Shown here: one piece after another, positions 11,521-24,362 of the stretch
Layout of the letters: every line of letters starts with the position of its first letter
Numbering within the stretch: the first letter of the stretch is position 1
Assembly (NCBI GenBank): GCA_963920765.1
Contig: OY987248.1
Span: forward strand, 17,270,539 to 17,334,538
Source: Ulota crispa
Taxonomy: Eukaryota > Streptophyta > Bryopsida > Orthotrichales > Orthotrichaceae
Direction of reading: 5' to 3'
Length of the DNA stretch: 64,000 nt
The notes under the pieces: generated by a model
What the model saw: the letters and a program-made list of their open reading frames with translations, nothing else
The model's database searches: none
What the model was told of the DNA's origin: nothing
Position numbers and translations under genes: made by a program

Positions 11521-12321
11521 TCAATTTGCAATTTATGTACAAATTTCATGTTCTACACTTGCCACTCGAGGAACAATTGCTAATGCATATTTTTTTAACA
11601 TTAAATTTTGATATTTTAAGTTTTAACTCCGTATGTGAACATTGTATTTATTAATATGCATGCCTTTTAATCATTTTGCTAAACAAAGCCAAACTTCACA
11701 TTATTGATACATAACCTTGCTTTATTAATTTCAAAAATGATCATGCAGCTTATGAATTTATAATACTTGATTTACATCATAAACAAAAATTGGGTATCTT
11801 TGGAAACCTCCAAATTTTAACTACATGGAGCTCAAATCATTGATCTTTTTTTAAAAATTATAAAAGATATACGAAAATAAATTTTTAACTTGTATTATTT
11901 AACATTTAATGTCAAAATGTCAAAACTACCAATTGAACTATTAAAGCAGATGTTTTTCGGAACTTTAAATACGAGTAAAATTATAAAAACAATTAGGTTC
12001 TTTCAAAATTCTTAAAAATCTTCTAAATAGCAAAAAACATAATGTTGTGGTCATTTGAACATTTTTATGTAGCATGAATTTACCACTATTATATAGTTCA
12101 CAAAAGAAATTGTATTTATTGCACACTATAAAATAAAAAATATTATATAAAAATTAAACTCCAAAACACTTTTCTAGTAAGAACAAAATCAGTATTTTGT
12201 AAATTTTTTGAAGAACTAAAAAAACCATGTTTTTGATATGAATATCATAAATTTTCTAATATTGGTGATTCAATATAAAAACAAGTACTTGTGATATTAT
12301 ATGATTATTCAATTTACACAA
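11521..12321. other. Intergenic AT-rich, nothing recognised
   Basis: Very AT-rich sequence without open frames of note or visible repeats. Confidence 0.5.
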
Positions 12322-13041
12322 TTAACCCCTAAAGGACCACTTGTCTCTACTGGGGACAAATGGGATTTTGGGCATGTACTTGTGGCTAAACTACTTTGTG
12401 CAGTACTTTGAAACTTTTATGGAAGATGGGGAATTCAAAGACCTATGTGGACATCCAATTTTTCCTCATTCCAACATTTATTTAAGAAGTTAAAAATGAA
12501 TTTATGAGATTTTTTGTTCAACGAGCAGCCCAAAAACTTCTTTAAAAATTGCAGTTTTTTTAAATAAAAATTTGAAGTTAGTTCTTCAAACTTATGTATA
12601 TGTGGGAAGCTTTGAATCATTCAATTCTAATTGATGAGATAAAAGTTATGAGAAGTTTTAGTTTGTGGGTAGGTGTAGAAAATCTCAAAACTATGCCTAT
12701 ACGCAAACTAAAACTTCTCATAACTTTTATCTCATTAATTAGAATAGAATGATTCAAAACTTCCCACATATACATAAGAACTAACCTCAAATTTTTATTT
12801 TAAAAAAATGCAGTTTTTAAAAAAGTTTTTGGACTGCCCGCCAAACAAAAAATCTCATAAATTCATTTTTAACTTCTTCAATAAATGTTAGAATGAGGAA
12901 AAAACTAAATGCCCACATAGGTCTTTGAATTCTCCATCTTCAATAAAAGTTTGAAAAAATTACATAAAGTAATTTATCCACAAATACATGCCCAAAATCC
13001 CATTTGTCCTCTATAGGGACAAGTGGTCCTGTAGGGGTTAC
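12322..13041. mobile_element. TTAA-flanked giant foldback element, copy 2
   Basis: TTAA (12322-12325), then CCCCTAAAGGACCACTTGTC. The right end reads GACAAGTGGTCCTGTAGGGG followed by TTAC (13038-13041, a one-base variant of TTAA). The two halves are near-complementary throughout: arms of about 340 bp meet near 12690, so a transcript would form a very long hairpin. Examples of paired words: GGGATTTTGGGCATGTA and TACATGCCCAAAATCCC; CTTCTCATAACTTTTATCTC and GAGATAAAAGTTATGAGAAG. Non-coding; the open frame at 12435-12620 is chance. Confidence 0.8.
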
Positions 13042-14329
13042 CCCCTAAAAGACCATGCACATTTTTTCTCAAAAAACACTCAAAATTGCCATTTCTAGAG
13101 TTTTGATCCCAAAAACAACTTTTTTCAAATAATTTCAAATCCAACCATAAGATCTTGTAGAGGACTTATTGAAGAACATACCCTGAGATTTTGGTGAAGT
13201 TTGATTGTACGGATTGAGAGATATGCTTATCTGGAGGTAATACATAAAAAAAAATTTACCTCTGCCCAAAATTTTCAAATGCCTTTAACCACATGTGGTG
13301 AACAATTTTTGCACTAAGGGTGCTGAAGAGTTTTTTCCAAACACACTCTGAATCATGTTGGACATATTTCCTTAAATTTTCCAAACCAAAAAAGACATGG
13401 AACATTCCATTCTTGGCCTTGCATTGCAAACATATGCTTGAAAATCACACTATGTTGAAGCTTTTTGCAAACTGAATTCCCGAAAGATTATTTTGAAATA
13501 GAAAAATTCAAACAGTAGATTGAAAGAGTAAACCTTCATTGACAACCTCAAAAAAAAGTTGAAAAGAAACCCATATCTCTAAAAGTTATTGTATATCAAA
13601 AAGATATTCCAATCATGTAATATACTAATGCCTTGGGCACACACAAATAAAGGGGCCCAATATGTTCTCATTGTGTTCCCAATATATTCCCAAGTATATT
13701 CCAAACATTGGGAACATACTTTCCACTAAAAAAGCCCTCTTTATATTATAAATTTTGTCAATCTTTCAAACCACATGCAATAATAATGATTCATTACAAA
13801 AAAAATTAAATTAAAATCTTTAAAAATCAATTTTAAAAAAGCCTTTGGGGCCCTAGGATAGGCCATCCCTTGAGCCAGCCTTGCAAGGCAAGCTCAAGGC
13901 ATCTTTGTCGGACCAACTGGAGGGCCAGCCTTGCAAAGGGCATTCCCCACATGTTTTTTATTTTTATTTTTAGTTTTTTAGTTTTATTTTTTTTAATTTT
14001 TTAATTCTAACTTTGGTTCTTCTAAAGGCACCCATTTTGCCACCCTTTGCCTCCATTTCTTGGCAAAGTTGCCTACTTTGCTTGCCCCTTTGAAAAGACA
14101 AAGAATTTTGGCATGCCTAAGCAGCCCCTCAAACTAAAATTCACATGTTTACCCCTATAACTTCTAAACCGTAAATCGGAATTTAATAAAATTTGTTCTC
14201 CCATGTAGCCCTTGCAAAACTCTACCTCCAAAGAAGAAATTATAGAATTTGGTGAAAAACTGTACTAGCTTGACCTTGCCCAAAACCCCATTTGTCCCCC
14301 GTAGGGACAAGTGGTCCTTTATGGGTTAA
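13042..14329. mobile_element. TTAA-flanked element, copy 3
   Basis: Directly abuts copy 2, sharing the TTAC/TTAA between them. Left end CCCCTAAAAGACCATGCAC; right end GTGGTCCTTTATGGG then TTAA (14326-14329). The body is 1284 bp and asymmetric inside. It is homologous, in opposite orientation, to copy 4 (20705-21586) but contains extra sequence in its middle (about 13600-14080). No transposase frame. Confidence 0.75.
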
Positions 14330-17300
14330 TGCAATTCTTAGTATTTGACAATTTAAGAAAAAATCATTTGTTCAAATACATTGTAACTTTTACATATACA
14401 CATTTGATGTAAAATGATATAATTTAATAATCATGCACAAATTCAATATAAAATTAGAAATTAAATCAAACTTCAAAATTTAAAGTTCATGCTTTTATAC
14501 ATATTTTTAAATTTATATCAAAAAGTTAATAGTTTCATTTTTTTATCATTTTTATCACTCAAAGCAATAGCATATAAATTGAAATACAAATTTGTATGAC
14601 ATAAACTAAAATTATAATAATTATTAGAATATGAAAATTGTTTTAATTTTAATTACTTATAGTTTAATATAATTTTTGATTGGCAAGCACAAAATTGAAT
14701 CTTGTAAGAGTACAAAGCTAAATCTTGTAAGTAAATATAATAAAAAATAATTAAATATATAAAATAGTTATTCTCCAATATCAAAAAATATATATTGTCA
14801 AGTCTTTACGAGATAAGAAGTGCAAATTAGTAATGACATTTTATTACTTATTCAAACTATTATTTGAAATAATAATTTAATATAACAAAATAAAATTAAC
14901 AATTTTTTAGAGAAAAATTTAATAAAAAAATAATGATTTATTGAATTACTGATAGAATGAAAATATATATATAAATTGTAGAAATTCACGACTACCGCTA
15001 AATATTGAAAGCTTCGTTGTAGGGAAATAATATCATATTATAATATGGTTGAGAATTCATATTGAAAACTATATACAAATAACACTACAATCAATTTTAA
15101 AAATAATTTTTATAAAATTTTAGTGTCAATTTTTTTTTGTCTTTTTCCATGCTCATAACTTATTTGAAGCCCCCAATCCAACATAAATGATTCCATAATA
15201 TCATTCATATGAGCAATTTAAAGACTTGAAAACGTACTTGACCCATTGCATGATATTCCTATTTATACACATGCATTTCATCTCTTTTGTCATTTTTGCC
15301 TTATCCACTCTAGCTACTTATTTAGAATCCCCCAATTCAAGATGAATGTTTCTTCAATATCATTTATGAGAGCAACTAAAAGACACAACAACATACTCAA
15401 CTTATCGCTATCACATGATATTTACCAATCCATGGATGTGCATTTCATCTTTTCCATCTTTTTAAAAACATTGTTTATGGCAATTTCTACTAGTTTTATA
15501 AATTCACTTATTTTATTAAATATAAGCATATTATATTTCAATTTTTGTTAGCGTCTTGTGATTGTTTTCACTATAAATAGAAATTTCATAACTTTTAAAG
15601 ATTAAAACTTCATACTCATTCAAAAAATACATATATTTTTAATTAAAAACATTCAAAAGATTGAAATATTATCTCACCTTTGCATTTTTACTTTGCCCAA
15701 GTTATGTTGATTTTGTATAGCAAAATCATTTTTTAAAAACATATCTGCAAAAAAAGAACAATTTATCATATTGTAAATTTAACTAAAACCATGAATAAAT
15801 GATATTTAATATTTTTATTATTTATGAGTGTAGTTTTTTTACTAAACTATTCATTGAAAACATTTATAATGAAAAAGAAATGTTCTTTGATATATATTTA
15901 TACAAAATCAAAGTTTATTGCACTAAATAATAAGTGAAGTTTTGTAAAATAAGCAATCTACTAAGTAAAATACAGAAAACTGTTAACTAAAAAATTCTAA
16001 TGTTTAAATTAGCTACTCATTTTTACAAGATTATTTTCAGATGATTATTGATCACATTAAAAACTAGTTAAAAATGCGCTAGTTGAAAAGATATATCTTT
16101 ATCAAATTAAATAATATACAATTTTGATTATTATTTTTCATTGTAACTATATGATTTAAACAAAAAACAAGTCTCAATTGTGTAAATTTTATTAAAAATT
16201 GTGTGCATTTTAATTTAAAAATACACATAGAAAAATGCTAGCAAATTAGATATGTTGCAAAGTAAGAACATATTTTATTTAATAATATTTATATGGTTTA
16301 AATTTTTGCTAGATTTGATAATGAAGATTTTATTATTTAATGCACTTCAGTGCCTCCAAAAATAAGATAATTTGCATCAAAGCTTTATATAAAAAAATTT
16401 AAGACTGTCCTTACAAATTTTGCAAGCTTGGTAAACTTTAAATGTTGTTTTGTAAAGTTAAAAAAATAAATGTAGTTGTCTATGCAAGCATTTTAATTTG
16501 TAAATCATAAATCTTCTAAACTTCCTTAGGGTAAGTGCTAAACACAATCAAGTTCTAAAAAAGAAATAAAGAAAAAAAGAAAATTGCAAATTTGAATCTA
16601 ATATGTCTTTTAAATAAGGAGATATTTTTTATAGATTTTTTAACAAAACTAGATTTTTAAAGGAAAGGTAAAAAGGTACGCAACGACATATTTTTCAAGT
16701 AGAGTCTAAAATGTTGAAGTGAAAAATCAAGAAAAAAATGCTTGGTTCAGCCTACCTTGTTTGCGTGGGATACAAAGTTCTTGTTGAAGTCAAGCACTAC
16801 CTCCATAGTTGATATTGTTGGTTGGATAGTCCCAAAAATCCATATGCTTTACTCTAAGTTTTACACTTTCTCACTCTGCATTTTCTCTTGTCTTTATAAT
16901 CGCTTTTTTGTAATTTTTTTACTAAATCTTTCAAATGCCATGAGAGTTTACTTATTTTGTAATTGATACTCAAAATCTAATACTCAATAAAACATGACGC
17001 AAATTGTTTTTCAAAAAATAAGAAACATAAATAGTATGTATTCATACACTAAGTCTAGTCAATAAAGTCTGACGCCATTTGCAAATAAAAAAAAATTATG
17101 AATAAATTAATGGCTAAAGATGAAATAGAAGTCCAAGTTTGAAAGAAAAATCTTACTATAAATCTTGTGCGTAATTCTTTATGAGCCGCATTGATTACCT
17201 TTTATTTCTCCATTATTCATATTTTCACCATCTACTCTTTTCTTCTTTGTTTGTATTATTGTGTTTTAGTCTTTGCTCTTATCTTTTTCTCTTGATTTTA

Positions 17301-17471
17301 TGTATTGTATTCAAGAGAAAAATGGAAAAGGAACTTAGTGCACATTGTATTCACTCCTCCACCTCTATTAAGCATTGTTCAATCTTTAATATTTTTATTT
17401 TTGTTTTTATCTAGTATTCATGGAGGAGAGACTAAAAATGGGAGTGATTGAGATTTTTTTAAGATTAAAAC
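14330..17471. other. Very AT-rich intergenic, nothing recognised
   Basis: About 3 kb of extremely AT-rich sequence. Small open frames near 15246-15551 and 16742-16966 have AT-driven composition (Phe, Ile, Leu, Ser) and no domain. No gene is supported. Confidence 0.5.
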
Positions 17472-17950
17472 TTAAGAAGGGATGAGCCTTCAATTCTTAG
17501 TTTGCAATCAGTGGACTATCCATTGCATGTTCTCATTTGCATGGTTCATTGTATTTTTTTTCAGTTGGAGTCCAAGACTTGCTCGAGCTGAGCTCCTGGC
17601 TCATGCCTTGATGCTTAAAGGATTTCAACTGGCCTCCCTTCAAAATGTCAAGCCCTGTCACTCCTCCTTGAATTGCTCTTATAGCATGTTAGACTACCGT
17701 GCTTTTGTGGCCCACGTTTCTCGGTGGTTGTTCCACCCCGCTCGTTCCTCAGCCGATTTTGCTACTGCTTATTGGTTCAATGCCCCTCCTGTGCTTCCGG
17801 GTGCCGTCTTGCTACTCCAACCTCCATCCCTCTCGACCATGGCTTTTTTGCTCTGCTACTCTAGACCAGGCTAAACTGGTTGCAGGAGTTCTCAGAGCTT
17901 GCGGCCTTGGCCGAAGCAACTCAAGCTCTGATCTTTTGGGCTTTTAACTC
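17472..17950. other. GC-richer island of unknown origin
   Basis: Composition changes abruptly compared with the AT-rich flanks. A 130-codon plus-strand frame (17482-17874) and an overlapping 82-codon frame exist. The first contains LARAELLAHALMLKGFQLAS and continues Pro/Ser/Leu-rich, but I recognise no domain. It could be a captured gene fragment or a decayed retroelement. I do not annotate it as a gene. Confidence 0.3.
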
Positions 17951-19314
17951 TTTTAGAACCAAGGCTAGATGCTAACTTAGATTTTTGTGAATAAATAAAA
18001 GAAAAACCTTCAAGAGTGCCTCATTGAAGGAAAAAAAACTCAAATTCTATGATAATGACTACAAATGACGCAAACTGATTGTGAAAAATGGTTGGTGCAA
18101 CTAGCTTTGCTTTTTACTATTGTAGTAGCACAAAAAAAATGAAAGGAAAAAAAAATGACAACTAGAATGGTTAAGGCAAATTAGCCATGACCTAAGCTGA
18201 GTTGACAAGGTAATAGGAAAGCAACTCTAGAAATGGCCAGGGCAAATTAGCCATATTTTAGACTAATTTAACAAAGAAAAGGAAAGACATTGATTGGACT
18301 CTAAAGGGTCTCGGCCAACGACATTGCGAAGACACGGTCAAGTTTTTTTTATAATTTGTATGACTCTAAAAATATCAATGTGAAAATGAAGAGTCAGTGC
18401 CAAATTGGCTCTAGACATGTCAACACCAAAAAAAACGACAAAATAAAGGAAAGAAGGAAAGTGTTAGGACCTAACTGGCCTTAGACTAATTAATACAAGG
18501 CAAATAAAGAAAACATTAAAGAGATTGCACAAACTAAATCCTTGAAGGGTTTCCCTAAGTCATTCAAGGCCTAGATTTATAATTACAAAAACAAGAAGGC
18601 TCAACAAAACATTGATGGACACAAAAAAAAGGCTAAAATTTCTATTCTAAATGACTCTAAACTTGAACACATCAATTTGAGGTGTTCTACAACTAATGGG
18701 GGTAGAATGAGAGAAGAGAAAGGCTCTTGTGTACACATGTAAGGGCACTATTTTCAAATTTACCTCTTGATATTTCAAGAAATTACCTAATTCTACCCTA
18801 AATAGTCAAAAATAGCTAAAAATAATTATTATTAATTGTAAAAAAACCCATTTTTGGAGTACAGCTCCAAATCACACATGGATGGTGCTAATGGCTCCAT
18901 AAGGGCAAAATTAATTAGTTTAGATATGCGGCTTTGCTATATTTTGTATTCAGATAGCTAACAATTTATAAACAACCATTTGTAAGGGAAAAGATAAAAT
19001 TCCAACCAAAGAAATTTAATTCCTCTAACACTTTTAATTTCAGTGTCTTGTTTAAAAGTACCATGAGAGCCAAAAATCTCTAATTGCTTGTCCAAATTGG
19101 ACGATGTCCCTTTACATTATGTGGTTAACACCCAGAAAGTAGCCAAAAAGTAGTCACGATTGCTTGTTGGGATCCTTGCCATGATCAAACCCTTCTGAAA
19201 TTTGTCAGAGTTCTCTAGCAACTCTAAAAACCATAATCAAGATTTTAGCGGGATTTTACTGCTAAATACCAAATTCTGGCAGTATTTAAATCAAAAATTT
19301 GACTAGTTGACAGT
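17951..19314. other. Intergenic, no gene seen
   Basis: Contains AT-rich sequence with locally repeated phrases (for example AAATTAGCCATGA at 18177 and AAATTAGCCATAT at 18244) but no gene or intact element. Confidence 0.4.
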
Positions 19315-20263
19315 CCGGAATTTGGATTTGGACGTTGACTAATCTAGATACATCTCATGAAGTGTTAGTTAGATTCCAAAAAAATAGAGGGCTCATCAAA
19401 TCAACCCTAAAAAAGGAAAACTCAGCCAAGAGGATAGTATATTGACATCCCAATTAAGGCTATTATTTTCATTTTTGATTTTATCTTTACTTGCCAAAGA
19501 TGTGGATCGTAGGCTGAATTTTTTGCAACCTACCTTGACTTTTAGTAGTAGGCAAGTTGCAATACTTTCTTGTTTAGTTTAGTATTTTTTTCACAAGTTT
19601 TTCCTTGCCTAAGAACTTTGAGCTACATGCGTGGGAGCTTATTAGGTTATAAATGACAACTTTTAAGTTTAGTTCATATGTTCTTCAATTGTGTGAATTG
19701 GTGATATCTAACATCAATAATCAATAGTTGTTTTATTTTGTTACTTATAATGCTAAACTTGGACATTTGCAAAGTGCACACTAACAATTTTGTCAAGAAG
19801 CGGCTAAAAGACAATTCAGTACATTTGTACAAGCATCAAACCTTGCCATGGCACAATAACTACAAGCAATTGTTTGACGGAGGGCAGCTGAATAAATAGC
19901 ACATTTACACTTTGCATTATAGCTAGGTGGGAGGAAATCAAATATGACTAATGGCTATTCAAGTTGTTTTAATCCAAGGTCCCATCAGCCACATGGCAGC
20001 ATGTCAAATTGCACCTCATCTCAAAGGCAATTTTGCATCTTCAAACTTTGGCTACCTTTTAAATTTTCCTCTTTGTTTATAATGCAGCTTTAGCGCAACC
20101 AAATTTGAGATAGAAATTTTGCTAAATTTAGCCAAAATTATTACCATTGATCCCAATACCATCCTCTTGGTTGACTTTCCTTTTTATAGGCTTAATTTGG
20201 AGAGCCCTTTAATTTTTCTAGAAGTTAGCTAACATTTGATGTGATGTATCTAAATTAGTCAAT

Positions 20264-20531
20264 ATCACCATATTTGTTGATTTGGGAACAACCGTACATT
20301 TTGGGACTTTCAAATTTTGAGGTGAAAGTTTGAGGAAGTCTCCTCAAACCTAACTTGCAGCGTTTTTTTTGTACACGTGTTCTCACCTCAGAAGAGGCAT
20401 TTGCGAGGGATAAAATCTTAGTGGCTCAAACTAAATCTAATACCTTTGAATCTAGATTAAGGTAATTTTTTGGATTTAAGGTAGAGTACAAAGTGGAACA
20501 CTTGTTTTTCCCAAATTAATGAATATGGTGT
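20264..20531. mobile_element. 268 bp MITE with 5-bp duplication
   Basis: Left end ATCACCATATTTGTTGATTT, right end AAATTAATGAATATGGTGT. Flanked by TCAAT at 20259-20263 and 20532-20536. The homologous repeat copy 1 reads AGTCAATG without interruption near 11001-11008, showing the empty site. The family is not recognised. Confidence 0.6.
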
Positions 20532-20704
20532 TCAATGTTTGCACCCAAATTTTATTGCATTTTCACAATGATATTTTCACTGCCTTCAAAAGATTAAAAA
20601 TTTATGTTAAAATTTATTATCTGTTAAAAAAGTAGTCTTGCTATACTACACTTTTTTACCTATTTGATGATGCCATGGCTGATCTTAAACCTTGTTTACT
20701 ATGC

Positions 20705-21586
20705 TTAATCCCTAAATGACCATTTGTCCTTTTAGGGGGACAAATGGGATTTTGAGCAAGATCACGCTACTACAATTTATGACCATATTCTATGATTTTC
20801 TCTAAAGGTGGAGTTTTGCAAGAGTTACGTGGGAGAACAATTTTTATTGAATTGTGATTTATGGTTCAAAAGTTATTATGGTTAACATGTGAATTTTAGT
20901 TAGAGGGGCAACTTGGGCATGCCGTTTTTTGTTGACTTCTCCCAAGGGGAACCAATGAAGGGATGTCCCATCAGTGGAATCTATCCAAAGCAATAGTGTA
21001 CTAAATAAATACATTATTGTTTGATAAATACATTAATTTTTGAATTATAATAGCTACTAGAGATGTGGTTTTATTTCCAATTTTCTTTTTTGTGATTGTC
21101 AATCAAGCTAAACTCTTTCTAGTCACCACTTGGATTTTCATTTTTTTTAATATATTTTTAGAAAACTTGGTTGACAAAAACCTCAAGCACAAGTTTGCAA
21201 TGCTGAGCCATGGAGGGTGTGTTCCATGTCTTGGTTGATCACAAAACTTGTAGAGATATGCTTAACATGATTAATGGCATGTTGAACAAATCTCTTCAGC
21301 ACCTATAGTGCAAAAATTGTTCACTACATCTGGTCAAAGGCACTTGAAAATTTTGGGTAGAGGTAGAAAAAACTTTATATACTATCTTTAGATGATCATT
21401 TCTCTCACATCCGTATGGTCAAGCTTCACAAAATTTTCATGGTATGTTCTTGAATGAGTTTACTACAAGATCCTATGATTAGATTTGAATTTTTTTGAAG
21501 AAAGTTGTTTTTGGGATCAAATCACTAGAAATGGTAGTTTTGAGTGTTTTTTGAGAAAAAAATGTGCTTGGTCCTTTAGGGGTTAA
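20705..21586. mobile_element. TTAA-flanked element, copy 4, with known empty site
   Basis: TTAA (20705-20708) then TCCCTAAATGACCATTTGTC; right end GTGCTTGGTCCTTTAGGGG then TTAA (21583-21586). Body 874 bp, homologous to copy 3 in opposite orientation (shared words include GGACAAATGGGATTTTG at one end and GAGAAAAAAATGTGC at the other). It interrupts a repeat whose other copy carries one TTAA at 11159-11162, which establishes the insertion as element plus one TTAA. Confidence 0.85.
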
Positions 21587-21945
21587 ACTTGCTCAGTGTG
21601 CCTAAACCCTAAAAATGGGCAGTTCATACTACAATGCAGTACATCATAAAGCAACACAGATCTAACAACCATATGAGTTGTTCAAAACACAATTCAATAA
21701 GTTGAACCTCTTCATAATAAGGTTCTAGGATAAAAGTTATAAAAATAGATTGGAGTTGTTATTCATCCAAAAAAAAGGTACCGGCATCCAAAATCAACAA
21801 TCAATTGACTTTTTTGGTCAAAAATTTATTGCTTATTTATGATGTCTTACACTATATGTCTGTCACATGTCATTGAAATCTCCCAATCTAAGGTGGAAAG
21901 CAAAAGTTGGGATATAGCAACTCACACTATGTTTCATAACCTTAT

Positions 21946-24362
21946 TCTCTACATTTTGCTTGTATGGCAATACATTTTGGAACTTTTGGCATGAAAAAGA
22001 TGGGACTTTTGCCTAAGGTTTGGGCCAATCATTTTGAGAGGGAATCAATCTTCAACTCAAAATCCAACCAATTTTTTTTGCATGAAATATTCACAACTTT
22101 CTCTAATATCTTTTTCATTTCAACCATTGCACAAAATTGGGAACTATGGTGATGTAGAACTTGTACACATGAAATGGGGACATAGTGTGAACCACCCCTA
22201 ATTGTACTAAAGCCTTAAATTTTGAAATGGTCAATTTCAAATGTTTTGTAGACATAAAAGATTTGTAATAAGAGTTGTATTGCATTGAGCCATATTTTGA
22301 GAACACTGGTTGGGACAATAGTGCAGTTGACTTTTGATATTTGATATAAAGAAATATAGAGCACGTTCACCTTGAGAGTTTGTTTCTCTATCGCAAATAT
22401 TGTTGACATCTTGACATAAAGTTGGCATAATTGAGAGATGCAACATTAATAAGCATAAAGGCTACAATGGATTTTGAAAAGATGGTTTCAAAAAAGTCCT
22501 TGCTCCCAAGGACAGTTGATCAACATCCTGATTTATGCAAGTGCGAGATGTCAAGCACCTTCATTTTGGCTTTATGGTGTTTTTTTGTGGAATTTATTCT
22601 TTTCCTGATGATTCTCTTATTCTTTTTGCTTTTCCAATATAGGTATTTAGAAAGTCTCATCTTTCTTGATTTTTATCCTAGAGTATTAAGTGACTTACTA
22701 TTTGAAAAACCAAAATCAAATTCTAGGCATGACACCCACTCTTGGAAGAGTGAAGACTAGATGATAGAATGGGTTTTTGGGAAATTGGGATCTAATTTCT
22801 CCCTTCTTTAAAGAGAGAAAATTCAACTAGTTCAATATAAGCTTTGATAACAACCAACTAAAGAGAGATAATTTTGAGCCTCTTCTTTGTTTTTACATCC
22901 TATTCTTTTTCAAGCTTCTCTACTTTGTCACATCTTTTTCCTTTGATGTCACAAAATTTTCTTATATTTTCTTTCTCATAATTGTGACTTTTGGATTGTG
23001 AAAGCTTAAATTTTAATTTTGAATCTTCCAACAACTTGTGTGAAAATGAACAATTGAAACTAGAATTCAACTTCAATTTGGTTGCCACAATTCTTGAGAG
23101 AGACTTGGGATTAACCGAGATGTCATAAATACTGAATATCTATTACCCATTTTCCTAAAAGAGGTAAAGAAGAAGGTTTACGGATGTAAAGGGAAAGATC
23201 CAAATGTCAATATAATTGTACAATACCTTGCAACAATGATACACACTACCTACTTTGTTGTTCAAAAAAATTTGCATACTATATTGTGTAATTGGAATTC
23301 TATTGTCTTGCATCATAGTTTTATAATTCATATGCAATCCCAATCAAACATAGCAAAATCTTAATTCCAAAAAACCAAAATCTCATTTTTGGTGAATTAT
23401 TTTGTTATATTATTCATAGTTTTATATGATGATTGATTGAAAACCATTGATGATGAATTTTTGAGATTTGATATTTAGGAAGTATTCAAAAGAAGAGAAA
23501 ATTGTGAAATGGTCGCTACTCCAAAAAATTAGTTCACCAAAAAGGTTGAAGTCTTTATCATATATTACTACAAGATAATGACTGCTGATTTCAATAGAAC
23601 ATATTTGATTTGGATAATCTACAATATAGACTAGAAAAGAAACTACATCAACTCTATTTGGTCTCTTTCATAGTTCCTTGTCTTCTAAAAATTTCAAAGC
23701 TTGTACTTGTTGTTTCAAATTTTTGGCCTCAAGGTCTTTATACATTTAAATAACAAAAAAAACTTTGTCAAATTCTATTAGTGGAAAGCGCAGTTCAACG
23801 GGAATTTTTTTAATTTATTTTTTCATTCGTAAACGTGAGGTGCAGGTGGGATATTAGCCAAGGCGCATTTTATAGCTTTGGAAAAGCAATTTTTCAGGAA
23901 GCATTTCTACAAAAGAGAATGGAGTCTATGCAGTTTCATTATGCATTTTTTCATGATAAAAAATGCAAGCATGGGTCTTGAGTGAGAGAACAAAGAAAAC
24001 AACTAGTAGCATGGGCTCACTCCTATGAGAAAAGAAGGAAAATAACAAAAAAAAACTAGCCTTGAAACAACAATGAGATATTTTGACTTTTCTCTCTCAG
24101 AAAGGACATGAGAATAAAACAAATATATTGTACAAATCTACCAAGCTTTGAAACCTCCTATCCTAGCAAATAATTGAGGTTGCTAATGAGGCTATGTAAG
24201 GTGAGAAATTATTTTAAATAACTCAAACTTTGAAGGCTTCAACTCTTAGGGGCCCAACACATTGTGTCCTATGTTTCATCTTTATAAGTTCCACATCAAC
24301 TCAAAACTTCAAGTTTTTAGGGTTATTAAAGCAAAAAAGAGTATTAAAAAAATTGCATATGT
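21946..24362. other. Intergenic, no gene supported
   Basis: Several open frames of 60-109 codons (for example 22431-22760, whose centre is a hydrophobic Leu/Phe run) lack recognisable domains or splice context. At about 23325-23500 the words CCAAAATCTCATTTTTGGTG and GATGAATTTTTGAGATTTG match an arm of the foldback at 36288-37166, so a partial copy of that family lies here. Confidence 0.4.

Larger units (their letters stand above)
19315..21945. repeat. Long dispersed repeat, copy 2, with nested insertions
   Basis: Homologous to 10759-11520. The left arm of foldback E (GGACGTTGACTAATCTAGAT, about 19330) and right arm (GTATCTAAATTAGTCAAT, about 20246) are separated by a longer loop of about 700 bp. 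The copy is further interrupted by a 268 bp MITE at 20264-20531 and an 874 bp TTAA element at 20705-21586, after which the tail resumes and runs to about 21945. Comparison of the two copies exposes each insertion precisely. Confidence 0.7.

Noticed and set aside
22431..22760. 109-codon frame with a hydrophobic centre as a membrane protein gene
   Set aside because: The hydrophobic run is encoded by a T-rich stretch; no splice signals, leader or homologous family recognised.
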